Shown here piece by piece: positions 10,735-20,141 of a stretch of 64,000 nucleotides of DNA. A model generated the notes under the pieces. It saw nothing but the letters and a program-made list of their open reading frames with translations, ran no database searches and had not been told where the DNA came from. The first letter of the stretch is position 1. Each line of letters begins with the position of its first letter. Source of the DNA: Caldimonas manganoxidans ATCC BAA-369 (lineage in GTDB: Bacteria; Pseudomonadota; Gammaproteobacteria; Burkholderiales; Burkholderiaceae_C); assembly GCF_000381125.1 (NCBI RefSeq), contig NZ_KB905948.1, forward strand, positions 1 to 64,000, given 5' to 3'. The position numbers were made by a program, and so were the translations under genes.

Positions 10735-11310
10735 TCACTTGGCAAGGGACTTCAACGCCAGTTTGATGCCCTCACTGACGCCCACGTCCTCGGGCACAGA
10801 CTTGAGGGCCGCGGCGGCCTCCCGTTCGCTGTAGCCCAGGGCCACCAGGGCCTGCAGCACGTCGGCCTGCACTTCGTTTTTGACCGACACGGCCGCCACC
10901 CCCAGTTCCGCGCCGAGCTTGCCCTTGAGTTCGAGCAGCAATCGCTCGGCCGTCTTTTTGCCGATGCCGGGAATGCGCGTCAGGCGGTCTGCCTCTTGCA
11001 CACTGATGGCCTGGGCCAGTTCGGCCACGCTCAGGCCTGACAGCAGCGACAGGGCCATGCGCGGCCCCACGCCCGAGACCTTGATGAGTTGGCGAAACGC
11101 ATGGCGCTCGGCCGCCGTGCCGAAACCATAGAGCGTTTGCGCGTCTTCGCGCACGACGAAATGGGTCAGCAGCGTGGCCCGCTCACCCAGTGGGGGCAGG
11201 TGATAGAAGGTGCTCATCGGCACGTCGACTTCGTAGCCGACGCCGCCCACATCGATCAACACTTGCGGAGGGGCTTTCTCCGCGATGACGCCCGTCAAAC
11301 GACCGATCAT
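10735..11310 (-). CDS. ruvA: Holliday junction branch migration protein RuvA
   Basis: RuvA tetramers bind the four-way junction and load RuvB. The 191-residue product has the N-terminal OB-fold start [12 protein letters not shown], then GVGYEVDVP and the helix-hairpin-helix elements [16 protein letters not shown] and [21 protein letters not shown] flexible linker follows and then the RuvB-binding C-terminal domain with [20 protein letters not shown]. Length is normal for the family. It is followed by ruvB with a 10-nt gap, so translation is likely coupled. The upstream response regulator gene is co-directional, about 54 bp away. Confidence 0.96.
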   Translation of the reverse strand: MIGRLTGVIAEKAPPQVLIDVGGVGYEVDVPMSTFYHLPPLGERATLLTHFVVREDAQTLYGFGTAAERHAFRQLIKVSGVGPRMALSLLSGLSVAELAQAISVQEADRLTRIPGIGKKTAERLLLELKGKLGAELGVAAVSVKNEVQADVLQALVALGYSEREAAAALKSVPEDVGVSEGIKLALKSLAK

Positions 11311-11364
11311 CCCGGCATTATCGCGGGGGTCGCGGGGGCGTCGCCGCCGACGGCCGCCTCGGGT

Positions 11365-12027
11365 TCATCGCGGGGTGCGCTTGAACAGGCCCAGGCGCTG
11401 CGCCTCCAAGGCCGCCTCGGCACGCGAGGACACATTGAGCTTGCGGTAGATCTGCTTGACGTAGTCGGCGATGGTGTGACGCGACAAGTTGAGTTGTTGT
11501 CCGATCTCGGGCAGCGTGAAGCCTTTGGCCACACGCAGCAGCACTTCGTTTTCACGCTCGGTGAGCGAGACGTCGGGCAGCAGCGGCGTCTCCTCTTGCT
11601 GCTGCCGCGCGTGGGATGCGAAGTAGGCGATCACCCGGCGAGCGATCGAGGGCGACAGCGGCGGCTCGCCCTGGGTGATGCGCTGCAGCTGCTCGGCCAG
11701 CATCTCGCGCGATTGCTCCTTGAGCAGGTAGCCGAACGCACCGGCTTGCAAGGCGGGAAAGAGGTGATCGTCGTCGTCATGGATGGTGACCACGACCGAT
11801 TGGGCCTCCGGCTGCTGCTCGCGCAGGGCTGCGACCACCTCGACGCCCGAGCCGTCGGGCAGGCCCAGGTCGATCAGCGCAAGATCGAACCGCATGGCGG
11901 TGATCTGTTGCAGCGCATCGTGGACACGGGCGCTTTCGACGAGCCGCGCCTTGGGAAACACCTGGATCACCAGGGCTTTGAGCCATTGGCGGATCTCGGG
12001 CAAGTCTTCGAGCAGCAGGATGTGCAT
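11365..12027 (-). CDS. NarL/FixJ-type two-component response regulator
   Basis: A 220-residue regulator with an N-terminal receiver domain (acidic pocket in LLLEDLPE, phospho-acceptor D53 in LIDLGLPDGSG) and a C-terminal LuxR-type DNA-binding domain. The latter reads SLTERENEVLLRVAKGFTLP and then IGQQLNLSRHTIADYVKQIYRKLNV. It sits 76 bp downstream of a sensor kinase on the same strand, and the HisKA_3-type kinase is the usual partner for this class, so the two form a probable pair. The signal and targets are unknown. A strong hairpin lies between kinase and regulator. Confidence 0.92.
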   Translation of the reverse strand: MHILLLEDLPEIRQWLKALVIQVFPKARLVESARVHDALQQITAMRFDLALIDLGLPDGSGVEVVAALREQQPEAQSVVVTIHDDDDHLFPALQAGAFGYLLKEQSREMLAEQLQRITQGEPPLSPSIARRVIAYFASHARQQQEETPLLPDVSLTERENEVLLRVAKGFTLPEIGQQLNLSRHTIADYVKQIYRKLNVSSRAEAALEAQRLGLFKRTPR

Positions 12028-12076
12028 GGCGAGTCAGGGCACCGAGGCCGAAGCGCCCTTACGGGCGGGGGATGGG

Positions 12077-12105
12077 CAAATATTAGCAGGCCGGCCCGGC
12101 CTGCT
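12077..12105 (-). terminator. Strong hairpin between sensor kinase and response regulator
   Basis: AGCAGGCCGG (12085-12094), a single C, then CCGGCCTGCT (12096-12105) form a perfect 10-bp inverted repeat that includes the kinase stop codon. On the minus strand it is followed by AATATTTG, a weak uridine tract. It may act as a partial terminator or attenuator lowering regulator expression, or as a 3'-end stabiliser. Confidence 0.45.
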
Positions 12106-13990
12106 ACAGGGGCAGTGTGAGGCGGATCAGGGTGCCGAACCCTGGGCCGGATTCGACCAGGCACTGTCCGGCCAACTGTTTGGCGCGGCGTTTCATGCTG
12201 GCCATGCCATGGCCGCGGTCGAGGCGGCCATCGAGCTCCATGGGAATGCCTTTGCCGTTGTCCTGAATGACGAGATGAAAGTCGTTGTCGTCGATCACGC
12301 AGCGGATGGTGCAGGCATTGGCTCCACTGTGCTTGATGATGTTGCTGACAGCCTCGCGCAGGATGCGGGTGGTCTGCACGTAGGCGCGCGCCGAGAGGTT
12401 GCGTTCGTCCAGCTCGTGCGCGCTGACCCATTCGACCTGCACGGCCGCTTGGCTGAGCCGCGAGACGGTTTCGGCACGCCAGTCGGCCAAGGCATCGGCG
12501 ATGCGCACCGGCTTGCCGGTGAGCCCGCGCACCGACAACCGCATTTCTTCCAGGGCTTCACGTGCCAAGGTGGCGATGCGCTCGTCGTGGCTGGTATGGA
12601 CGATGGTCAGCAGCTTGGCGCCGAGGTCGTCGTGCGAGTCGCCGGCGATGCGCTTGCGCTCGGCCTCGGCCACCTGTTCGATGCGCAATTCGGCCAAGTG
12701 GGCGTAGCTGCGTTCGATTTCGACCGTGCGCTCGTGCACACGCCGTTCGAGTTCGTCGCGCATGGTCTCGGCCACGCGCAGCGCCTGCGCGAATTCGCGC
12801 AAGACCTGGACGGCAACGACCAACATCAGCACCGGCATGACGAAATGCACCAAGTGTCGGTTGGGCAAGTCCAGCCAGCCGCGTTGCAGCCCCAACTCAG
12901 CCACCGCGGCCAGCACCGCCAGGATCATCACCGCAGCCACACCGCGCCAGCTTGTGCGTTGGGCCCGCCGGGCCTGGATGAGATAGTCGACCGAGGCCAC
13001 ACCGACTTCGAGCGTGAAGATCGCAAACCACAGGTTCATGACCTCGAAAAGCCGCTGCCGACCCGCCAGCGCCAGGCTCAGCGGCACCAGCAGGCATTGC
13101 ATCCACAGCGCGATGTCCACCCAGCGGTAGCGCAGCCCGGCGTGGCGCTGCAGGAACAAAATGGCAAATGCCGTCACCGGCGCGACCAGGCAACCGATCA
13201 GGACTTCGGCTGCGGCATGGGTCAGAGGAATGTCACTCCACCACACGCGGGCACTGACGAGGGACCAGCCGATCAACAGAGCGCCGAAGTAGAGGTACAC
13301 CGGCTGGGATCGCCGGATCCAGCCCAGCCCGAGCATGAACAGGCCCATCACGGACAGCACGGCTGCACCGATTTGCAAAACGGTGACGTTCCAGAACAGC
13401 GCACGGTCGTGGCGCGCGCGCAACTGATCGTAGGAACCCACCTCGAGCACCGACAGCCCCCCGGCGCGTTGGCGCGCGGCGACCTCCCCGGCCGAGAACC
13501 CCACCACCCGCACATCGAGATGGTTGCGACCGGAGGGTTCCAACAAGCCCGACGGCAGTGCAAATAGAAAAGGACGGTAGCAATTGCGGGTGACGGGCTC
13601 ACTCATGCGGCCGCCGCGACCAATGACGTGGCCGTTGAGGCGCACCTCGACATTGGTGCAGGCCCGCTCGATGTACAGCCCCAGCAAGCCATCGGGCACC
13701 ACCAGCGTGTCCGCCCGCAGGTCGAAGCTGGCCGAATAGGTGAGCACCCCAGAGAAGTCCGGCTGCTCGCGTGCCCAGTCGTGAGGCAAGCTGACGTTGC
13801 GCAACACCGGCCGGCCGACACGGCCGTCCGGGTTCTCCTGCGTGACCAGCGCCTCGCGGATGACCAGGTTCTGGGCCTGCACCGGCACGCTGAGGCCCAC
13901 CAGGGCCAGCATCCAGCCCAGCACCCACAGCCTGACGGCCACACCCACCCACGCTCCGCGCGATACGCCCATCGTTTCCATGGCGCGCAT
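12104..13990 (-). CDS. 7TM-DISM-type sensor histidine kinase
   Basis: A 628-residue membrane sensor kinase. A signal-like hydrophobic segment (about residues 14-38) precedes a periplasmic beta-rich domain (about 40-195, with the SLPHDWAREQPDFSG motif). Seven hydrophobic helices follow between about 205 and 410. A short coiled coil leads to a HisKA_3 dimerisation domain with H453 in RIAGDSHDDLGAK, and a HATPase domain with EAVSNIIKHSG, QDNGKGIP and GHGMASMKRRA. The frame stays open far upstream, antisense to phoH, but the product begins at ATG 13990 (or 13972). It is divergent from phoH. The sensed ligand is not visible. Confidence 0.88.
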   Translation of the reverse strand: MRAMETMGVSRGAWVGVAVRLWVLGWMLALVGLSVPVQAQNLVIREALVTQENPDGRVGRPVLRNVSLPHDWAREQPDFSGVLTYSASFDLRADTLVVPDGLLGLYIERACTNVEVRLNGHVIGRGGRMSEPVTRNCYRPFLFALPSGLLEPSGRNHLDVRVVGFSAGEVAARQRAGGLSVLEVGSYDQLRARHDRALFWNVTVLQIGAAVLSVMGLFMLGLGWIRRSQPVYLYFGALLIGWSLVSARVWWSDIPLTHAAAEVLIGCLVAPVTAFAILFLQRHAGLRYRWVDIALWMQCLLVPLSLALAGRQRLFEVMNLWFAIFTLEVGVASVDYLIQARRAQRTSWRGVAAVMILAVLAAVAELGLQRGWLDLPNRHLVHFVMPVLMLVVAVQVLREFAQALRVAETMRDELERRVHERTVEIERSYAHLAELRIEQVAEAERKRIAGDSHDDLGAKLLTIVHTSHDERIATLAREALEEMRLSVRGLTGKPVRIADALADWRAETVSRLSQAAVQVEWVSAHELDERNLSARAYVQTTRILREAVSNIIKHSGANACTIRCVIDDNDFHLVIQDNGKGIPMELDGRLDRGHGMASMKRRAKQLAGQCLVESGPGFGTLIRLTLPL

Positions 13991-14083
13991 TCTGCGACGA
14001 AGGCCGACGGCTTCCCAGGCCCACGCTTCACTTTCCCCGAAGTCGGGGGACAATGCCGGCACTGGAGCTGCCCTGAATCGCCC

Positions 14084-15055
14084 GTGCCCGTGATCCTCCG
14101 CCACGCTTTCATCCCGCTGGACAACACCCGCCTGGCCCACCTGTGCGGCACCCTCGACGAGCATCTGCGCACCATCGAAGCCGCGCTGGATGTGAGCATC
14201 CGCCGGCGCAATGAGTCCTTCCGCATCGAAGGCACACGCCGGCAGGCCGAGCGGGCCGCCGCGTTGCTGCAGTCGCTCTACGAGCGCGCAGCCCAGCCGC
14301 TGCCGTCCGATGTGGTCCAGATGGCGGTGCTGCAAGCGGCCCGCGCCGACGAGCCGCCCGCGCCGGCTGGCGATGATGCGGCCGAGGACATCGTGCTGCG
14401 CACCCGGCGCGCCGATCTGGCAGGACGCACCCCGAACCAAGAGCTGTACCTGCGCAACATCCTCAGCCACGACATCACGTTCGGCATCGGTCCGGCCGGC
14501 ACCGGCAAGACCTTCCTGGCCGTGGCCTGCGCGATCGACGCCCTGGAGCGTGCCGCCGTGCAGCGCATCGTGCTGACGCGGCCGGCCGTGGAAGCCGGCG
14601 AGCGCCTGGGCTTTTTGCCCGGCGATCTCACGCAAAAGGTGGACCCCTATCTGCGCCCGCTGTACGACGCGCTGTACGACCTGATGGGCTTCGACCGGGT
14701 CACCAAGGCTTTCGACAAGGGGCAGCTCGAGATTGCGCCATTGGCCTTCATGCGTGGACGCACGCTCAATCACGCCTTCGTGATCCTGGACGAAGCGCAG
14801 AACACCACGCCCGAACAAATGAAGATGTTCCTCACCCGCATCGGCTTTGGCTCCAAGGCGGTCATCACCGGCGACGTGAGCCAGATCGATCTGCCGCGCG
14901 GCACCCCCAGTGGCCTGATCGACGCCGAACGGGTGCTCAAGCGGGTGCGGGGCATTGCGATGACACGGTTCACCGCCGCCGACGTGGTGCGCCACCCGCT
15001 CGTGGCCCGCATCGTCGAAGCCTATGAGGCGGCCCGGCCCGCTCGAGGGGAGTGA
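14084..15055 (+). CDS. phoH: PhoH family ATPase
   Basis: A cytoplasmic P-loop ATPase of about 323 residues. It has an N-terminal KH-like segment (residues about 1-85, including [11 protein letters not shown]), Walker [13 protein letters not shown] near residue 136, and Walker [21 protein letters not shown]. The C-terminal [14 protein letters not shown] and GLIDAERVL blocks are typical of PhoH. The family is linked to RNA metabolism, and the adjacent ybeY supports that, as phoH-ybeY is a common pair. The start is probably GTG 14084 (or GTG 14090); no ATG fits the family N-terminus. The ybeY start overlaps or abuts the phoH stop. Confidence 0.93.
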   Translation: MPVILRHAFIPLDNTRLAHLCGTLDEHLRTIEAALDVSIRRRNESFRIEGTRRQAERAAALLQSLYERAAQPLPSDVVQMAVLQAARADEPPAPAGDDAAEDIVLRTRRADLAGRTPNQELYLRNILSHDITFGIGPAGTGKTFLAVACAIDALERAAVQRIVLTRPAVEAGERLGFLPGDLTQKVDPYLRPLYDALYDLMGFDRVTKAFDKGQLEIAPLAFMRGRTLNHAFVILDEAQNTTPEQMKMFLTRIGFGSKAVITGDVSQIDLPRGTPSGLIDAERVLKRVRGIAMTRFTAADVVRHPLVARIVEAYEAARPARGE

Positions 15056-15057
15056 AC

Positions 15058-15504
15058 ATGCGCCCGAGGCTGCAACTGTCCCTGCAGTTTGCCGATGCGC
15101 GCCATCGCGCGCTGTTGCCCCGGCACAAAGTCGCGCGTTGGATCCGTGCGGCCTTGGAAGCACCGGCCCAGATCACGGTACGCATCGTCGATGCCGAGGA
15201 AGGACGCGCGCTCAACCGCGATTATCGGCAGCGGGATTACGCCACCAATGTGCTGACCTTCGACTACCAGCACGCGCCGGTGGTGGTGGCCGACCTGGTC
15301 GTGTGCGCGCCGGTGGTCCAGCGCGAAGCCGCCGAGCTGGACAAGCCGCTGATCGAGCACTACGCGCATCTGCTCGTGCATGGTACTTTGCATGCACAAG
15401 GCTACGACCACGAAGCCGACGACGACGCCGAGGTGATGGAAGCGCGCGAATCGGCCGTGATGCGCGCGCTGGGTTTCTCAGACCCCTACGCGCGCGCCGT
15501 TTGA
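15058..15504 (+). CDS. ybeY: Endoribonuclease YbeY (rRNA maturation factor)
   Basis: A small metal-dependent RNase involved in 16S 3'-end maturation and ribosome quality control. The 148-residue product carries the zinc motif [16 protein letters not shown], matching the HxxxHxxxxxH signature, plus the conserved [17 protein letters not shown] block that precedes it. The ATG at 15058 lies 2 nt after the phoH stop; a GTG at 15052 overlapping phoH is an alternative. It is likely co-transcribed with phoH. It ends 22 bp from the convergent ABC importer operon. Confidence 0.94.
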   Translation: MRPRLQLSLQFADARHRALLPRHKVARWIRAALEAPAQITVRIVDAEEGRALNRDYRQRDYATNVLTFDYQHAPVVVADLVVCAPVVQREAAELDKPLIEHYAHLLVHGTLHAQGYDHEADDDAEVMEARESAVMRALGFSDPYARAV

Positions 15505-15526
15505 CGGGCTCGGGCCCGGCCGCAGC

Positions 15527-16519
15527 TCAAAGCCGACCCTCCTCCACGGCGTGGCAGGCCACTTTGATGCCCTGCCTGTCTTGCAAGACCGGGCGCTCGC
15601 GCGAGCAGCGCGCATTGGCATGTGGGCAGCGCGGATGGAACGCACAGCCGCTGGGCGGGTTCAGTGGGTTGGGCACCTCGCCTTGCACCGGCGTGCGCGC
15701 GCGTCCGGTCATGTGGATGTCGGGGATCGCATCGAGCAGCATGCGGGTGTACGGGTGACGCGGGCGCCCGAACAGCTCGCGCTTGGGCGCCAGCTCCACC
15801 AGCCGGCCGAGGTACATCACGCCCACCTCGTCGGACACGTGGCGCACCACGGCCAGGTTGTGGGAGATGAACAGATAGGTCAGCCCGCGCTGGCGCTGCA
15901 AGTCCTTCATGATGTTGAGCACTTGCGCCTGCACCGAGACGTCCAGCGCCGAGGTCGGCTCGTCGCACACCAGGAACTCGGGCTGCGTGGCCAGGGCACG
16001 GGCGATCGAGATGCGTTGACGCTGCCCACCGGAAAACTGGTGGGGGAATTTGTCCATGTCGGCGCTGGACAGGCCCACCGACTGCAACAGCTCGCCCACA
16101 CGCTGCTTGGCCTGCGCATCGGTGTCGACCAGACCGTGCTCGCGCAAGGGCTCGGCGATGATGTCCAGCACCTTCCAGCGCGGATTGAGGCTGGCATATG
16201 GGTCTTGAAAAATCATCTGCATGCGGCGATGCAGCGCTCGGCCTGCGGCCGTGCCGGCCACCGCCTGGGTGTCGATGCCGTCGAAGTACACGCTGCCACG
16301 GCTGGGCTTGTACAGCCCCACCAACAGACGCGCCACCGTGCTCTTGCCACAGCCGGACTCGCCCACCAAGGCCAGCGTGCGCCCGCGCTCGATTTGAAAG
16401 CTCACCCCGTCGACGGCATGCACGAATTCACGCGGCTTGCGTTCGATCACTCGGTTGAGCCAGGGGGCCGAGACATCGAAGGTCTTGGCCAGGTCTTTCA
16501 CTTCCACCAAGGCAGTCAT
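15527..16519 (-). CDS. dppF: Dipeptide/oligopeptide ABC transporter ATP-binding protein (DppF/OppF type)
   Basis: One of two ATPase subunits of a peptide-type importer. The 330-residue product has Walker [15 protein letters not shown], signature [15 protein letters not shown], Walker [14 protein letters not shown] and the H-loop [10 protein letters not shown]. The C-terminal region has the family cysteine cluster [15 protein letters not shown], which in this subfamily can bind an iron-sulfur cluster. The ATG at 16519 overlaps the upstream ATPase stop by 4 nt, implying coupled translation. It is the last gene of the operon. The symbol denotes type; the transported substrate is not proven. Confidence 0.9.
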   Translation of the reverse strand: MTALVEVKDLAKTFDVSAPWLNRVIERKPREFVHAVDGVSFQIERGRTLALVGESGCGKSTVARLLVGLYKPSRGSVYFDGIDTQAVAGTAAGRALHRRMQMIFQDPYASLNPRWKVLDIIAEPLREHGLVDTDAQAKQRVGELLQSVGLSSADMDKFPHQFSGGQRQRISIARALATQPEFLVCDEPTSALDVSVQAQVLNIMKDLQRQRGLTYLFISHNLAVVRHVSDEVGVMYLGRLVELAPKRELFGRPRHPYTRMLLDAIPDIHMTGRARTPVQGEVPNPLNPPSGCAFHPRCPHANARCSRERPVLQDRQGIKVACHAVEEGRL

Positions 16520-17508
16520 GCGGCACGTCTTTCTTGCGGTGAGTGCAGCCAGCACGCCGCACGGGTGCGGCCGGCATCCATCAGTTCAGGCCGCTCAATG
16601 CGGCAACGGTCGAAGGCTTGCGGGCAACGCGGGTTGAAGGCGCAGCCCTTGGGGATGGCCGTCAGGCGCGGCATTGCACCGTCGATTTGAGTGAGGCGAT
16701 CGCGGTCCTCGTCCATCGAGGGAATGGAGCCCATCAGGCCCACGGTGTAGGGATGGGCCGGAGCGTGGATCACGTCTTGCACCGGGCCGATTTCGACGAT
16801 GCGCCCGGCGTACATCACGGCCACACGATCGCAGGTCTCGGCAATCACGCCCATGTCGTGCGTCACCAGCATCACCGCGGCGCCCTTTTCCTTGCACAAG
16901 CGCTTGAGCAACGCGATGATCTGGGCCTGGATCGAGACATCCAGCGCCGTGGTGGGCTCGTCGGCCACGATGAGCTTGGGCTCGGCCGCCAGCGCCAGAG
17001 CGATCACCACGCGCTGGCGCATGCCGCCGGAGAACTGGTGCGGATAGTGGTCGATGCGCTGCTCGGCCGCCGGAATGCCCGTGTCCTTGAGCAGTTGGAT
17101 GGCGCGCTGGCGGGCCTGCGCCGGGCTCATCGGCAGGTGGGTCAGGATGGTCTCGACGAGCTGCCGCCCCACGGTGTACAGCGGGTTCAGCGAAGTCAGC
17201 GGATCCTGGAAGATCGCGCCGATTTGCCGGCCGCGCACCTTGCGCATCTCCTCGTACGGCAGGTTGTCGATGCGCCGGCCGTCCAGCCGGATCTCTCCGG
17301 CGGCCACGCGGCCCGGCGGCTCCAGCAGACCGATGATGGCCGCTCCGGTGAGCGACTTGCCCGCACCGGACTCGCCGACCACGCCAAGGATCTCGCCAGC
17401 GGCGATGTCGAAGCTGATGTCGTCCAACGCCAGCAGCGTGCCGCGCCGGGTCGGAAATTCCACGCGCAGGTTCTTCACCTGCAGCAAAGGGGTTTCGTTC
17501 GTGTTCAT
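16516..17508 (-). CDS. dppD: Dipeptide/oligopeptide ABC transporter ATP-binding protein (DppD/OppD type)
   Basis: The second ATPase subunit, 330 residues. Walker A is [14 protein letters not shown], the signature is [15 protein letters not shown], Walker B is [13 protein letters not shown] and the H-loop is MLVTHDMGV. The C-terminus carries [15 protein letters not shown], the oligopeptide-transporter cysteine block. The ATG at 17508 follows AGGAG by 8 nt and is preferred over the GTG at 17517. It sits 16 bp after the permease gene and overlaps dppF by 4 nt. Confidence 0.9.
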   Translation of the reverse strand: MNTNETPLLQVKNLRVEFPTRRGTLLALDDISFDIAAGEILGVVGESGAGKSLTGAAIIGLLEPPGRVAAGEIRLDGRRIDNLPYEEMRKVRGRQIGAIFQDPLTSLNPLYTVGRQLVETILTHLPMSPAQARQRAIQLLKDTGIPAAEQRIDHYPHQFSGGMRQRVVIALALAAEPKLIVADEPTTALDVSIQAQIIALLKRLCKEKGAAVMLVTHDMGVIAETCDRVAVMYAGRIVEIGPVQDVIHAPAHPYTVGLMGSIPSMDEDRDRLTQIDGAMPRLTAIPKGCAFNPRCPQAFDRCRIERPELMDAGRTRAACWLHSPQERRAA

Positions 17509-17524
17509 CGTGGGCACTCCTGGC

Positions 17525-18457
17525 TCAGCGCAGGCGGGGGTTCAGCGCATCGCGCAGCCAGTCGCCCAGCAGGTTCACGCTCAAGGCGATCAGCACCAGC
17601 ATGGCGCCGGGGAAAATGGTGATCCACCACTCGCCGGAAAACAGGAAATCATTGCCGATGCGAATCAAGGTGCCCAGCGAGGGCGAGGTGGGCGGCACCC
17701 CGACCCCCAGGAAGGACAACGTGGCCTCGATGATGATCGCTTGGGCCACCTGGATGGTGGCCAGCACCAGCACCGGCCCCAGCACATTGGGCAGCACGTG
17801 CTTGCGCATGATGCGCAAGGGACTGACACCGATCACCCGAGCGGCCTGCACATAGTCTTTGTTGCGCTCGATCAGCGTGGAGCCGCGCACCGTGCGGGCA
17901 TAGTCCACCCACTTGGTCAGCGCAATGGCCAGGATCAGCACGCCGAAGGCCAGAGTCTCGTGTGCATTGGGAAACAGGGCCCGGCCCACGCCATCGATCA
18001 ACAAGGCGATCAAGATGGCCGGAAAGGACAACATCACGTCACACACGCGCATGATGAAGGCATCGACCTTGCCCCCCACGAAGCCCGACAGCAGGCCCAG
18101 CGAGACGCCCAGCACCACCGACAGCACCACCGAGGCCAGCCCGACGAACAGCGAGATGCGCGCGCCATACATCAGGGCCGAGAGGATGTCGCGGCCCTGG
18201 TCGTCCGTGCCCAGCAAGTACTTGGTCGTGCCGCCCTCCATCCACGCTGGCGGCGAGCGTGAATCCGCCAACTCCAACGTGGCCAGATCGAAGGGATTGT
18301 GAGGCGCCACCCAGGGCGCGAACAGCGCGCAAAAGCCACAGAGAAACGCAATGGCCGCCGCGGCGATGGCCACTGGCGAGGTGCGAAAGCTGTACCAGAG
18401 GTCGCTGTCGAAGAAGCGTCGCCAGGCGCTGGGTGGAGCAGTCGTGGAGGTCGTCAT
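17525..18457 (-). CDS. dppC: Dipeptide/oligopeptide ABC transporter permease (DppC/OppC type)
   Basis: A 310-residue inner-membrane permease. An N-terminal cytoplasmic segment ends in a first hydrophobic helix (AIAAAAIAFLCGFCALFAPW), and five more follow. The DppC-type GTDDQGRDILSALMYGARIS and the EAA-like loop AARVIGVSPLRIMRKHVLPN are present. The protein pairs with a DppB-type permease encoded upstream in the same operon, separated from it by the M20 and binding-protein genes. The start at 18457 (MTTSTT) is chosen for family length; an in-frame upstream extension is arginine-rich and unlikely. Confidence 0.9.
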   Translation of the reverse strand: MTTSTTAPPSAWRRFFDSDLWYSFRTSPVAIAAAAIAFLCGFCALFAPWVAPHNPFDLATLELADSRSPPAWMEGGTTKYLLGTDDQGRDILSALMYGARISLFVGLASVVLSVVLGVSLGLLSGFVGGKVDAFIMRVCDVMLSFPAILIALLIDGVGRALFPNAHETLAFGVLILAIALTKWVDYARTVRGSTLIERNKDYVQAARVIGVSPLRIMRKHVLPNVLGPVLVLATIQVAQAIIIEATLSFLGVGVPPTSPSLGTLIRIGNDFLFSGEWWITIFPGAMLVLIALSVNLLGDWLRDALNPRLR

Positions 18458-18556
18458 CGGAATACGCAAAGGTCGTGTGCACCCGCCGTCGGCGCGCGCT
18501 CTCGTGAAGCGCAACCTCCCGGCGGGCTCGGGAGGGGCCCGCTTGGGCCCAGGCCG

Positions 18557-20125
18557 TCACTTCACATGGATGTACTTGAAAGGCATGAAGTTGTCGGCCA
18601 GCTGGACCAGGTCGATGTTGGACTTCATCGCCCAGGCCAGCGCCTGCTGGTGCAAGGGGATGTGCCCGACCTCGTCCTGGTGAATCTTGAAGGCTTCGGC
18701 AATCATGGCGTTGCGTTTGGCCGGATCGGTTTCGGACTGGATGCGCTGGGTCAACTCATCCACCCGGGGGTTGCTGTACCAGCCCAGATTGAACTGGCCT
18801 TGCCCCTTGTCGTTGGGCGTGGCCATCAGGGCCGACAGCGGGTTGTGGGAATCGTAGGTGCCAGGCGTCCAGCCCAACAGGTAGAAGCTGGTGTCGCGGC
18901 GCAGGATCTTGGGGAAATAGGTGGCCTTGGTTTCGGCCTGCAGGTTCACCTTCACCCCGATGCGAGCCAGGTTGGCAGCCACGGCCTGGCAGATCGCCGC
19001 ATCGTTGACATAGCGGTCGTTCGGGCAGTTCATGCCCACCTCGAAGCCATTCGGATAGCCGGCTTCGGCCAGCAGTTTTTTGGCCGCATCGGGATCGTAG
19101 GGCAGGCGCTTGTTCAACTCAGGCACGAAGCCCTTGATGCCCGGGGCCACCATCAGCGCCGTGGGCGTGGCGGCCCCGCGCATCACACGGGTGCGAATGG
19201 TCTCGATGTCGATGGCCTGATAGAAGGCGCGGCGCACCCGCACGTCCTTGAACGGGTTCTTGCCCTTGACGTTGGAAAACAGCAGCTCGTCGCGCTTCTG
19301 GTCCATCCCCAAGAAGATGGTGCGCAGCTCGGGGCCTTGCAAGACCTTCAAGCCCGGGTTGGCCTTGAGCCGGTCCACGTCCTGCAGCGGCACGGGCTCC
19401 ATCAGGTCGATCTCGCCAGACAGCAGCGCGGCCACGCGCGTGGCGTCGTTGCCGATCGGGGTGAAGATCACCTCGGTGACATTGCCCTCGATCTTGCCCC
19501 AGTAGTTGGCATTGCGCACCAGCACCGTGCGCTGCCCCGGCTGACGCTCGCGCAGACGGAAAGGGCCCGTGCCATTGGCGCGGAAGCTGGCCGTGTTCTC
19601 GATGCCTTTGCGGCGGTCCACCGGCGTCTCGGCGCGGTTCTCCTCGCACCACTTCTTGCTCATGATGTAGACGAGGGTGATGACGTCCGGCAAGATGGGA
19701 AAGGGCGCGCTGGTTTCGATCTCGACCGTGTGGGCATCGAGCTTGCGCACTTCCTTGATCGCATTGGTGTAGCCACGCATGTCCGAGCCCTCGCCGGCGG
19801 CGCGCTTGAAGCTGAAGACCACGTCATCGGCGGTGAAAGGCGTGCCATCGTGGAAGCTGACGTTGCGGCGCAGCTCGAAACGCCACACGGTGGGAGACGT
19901 TTGCTTCCAGCTCGTGGCCAGGCCCGGCGTCAGGCCCAGGGTCTTGTCGCGCGCCACCAACGGTTCGTAGATGTTGCCGGTGAAGCTCAACTGCATCGAC
20001 TCGTTGAGCGAATGAGGATCCATCGACTGGGCATCCCCCTGGTTGGCTACCCGCAGGGTCTTGGCAGCGGCCAGCCCGCAGCTCAGGGCCAGCGCCAGGG
20101 CCAGCAATGTGGGCTTGAACTTCAT
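18557..20125 (-). CDS. dppA: Peptide-type ABC transporter substrate-binding protein (family 5), copy 1
   Basis: A 522-residue periplasmic binding protein of the SBP_bac_5 family. It has a Sec signal peptide (MKFKPTLLALALAL to about residue 22, probable cleavage after AAA). Family blocks include MDPHSLNES, NIYEPLVA, VSFHDGTPFTADDVVFSF and GTGPFRLRE. The start follows AAGGAG by about 9 nt. It lies between the M20 amidohydrolase and dppC genes. A second, clearly related binding protein opens the same operon, with matching C-terminal AWAMKSNIDLV-type ends. No lipobox is present. The substrate is presumably a peptide or acylated amino acid. Confidence 0.9.
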   Translation of the reverse strand: MKFKPTLLALALALSCGLAAAKTLRVANQGDAQSMDPHSLNESMQLSFTGNIYEPLVARDKTLGLTPGLATSWKQTSPTVWRFELRRNVSFHDGTPFTADDVVFSFKRAAGEGSDMRGYTNAIKEVRKLDAHTVEIETSAPFPILPDVITLVYIMSKKWCEENRAETPVDRRKGIENTASFRANGTGPFRLRERQPGQRTVLVRNANYWGKIEGNVTEVIFTPIGNDATRVAALLSGEIDLMEPVPLQDVDRLKANPGLKVLQGPELRTIFLGMDQKRDELLFSNVKGKNPFKDVRVRRAFYQAIDIETIRTRVMRGAATPTALMVAPGIKGFVPELNKRLPYDPDAAKKLLAEAGYPNGFEVGMNCPNDRYVNDAAICQAVAANLARIGVKVNLQAETKATYFPKILRRDTSFYLLGWTPGTYDSHNPLSALMATPNDKGQGQFNLGWYSNPRVDELTQRIQSETDPAKRNAMIAEAFKIHQDEVGHIPLHQQALAWAMKSNIDLVQLADNFMPFKYIHVK

Positions 20126-20141
20126 CGACAGCACTCCTTGA

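Noticed and set aside
12104-15163. Single 1019-residue frame on the minus strand covering the kinase and the complement of phoH
   Set aside because: The part beyond 13990 has no family similarity and is antisense to a well-supported phoH; the signal peptide fixes the kinase start at about 13990.
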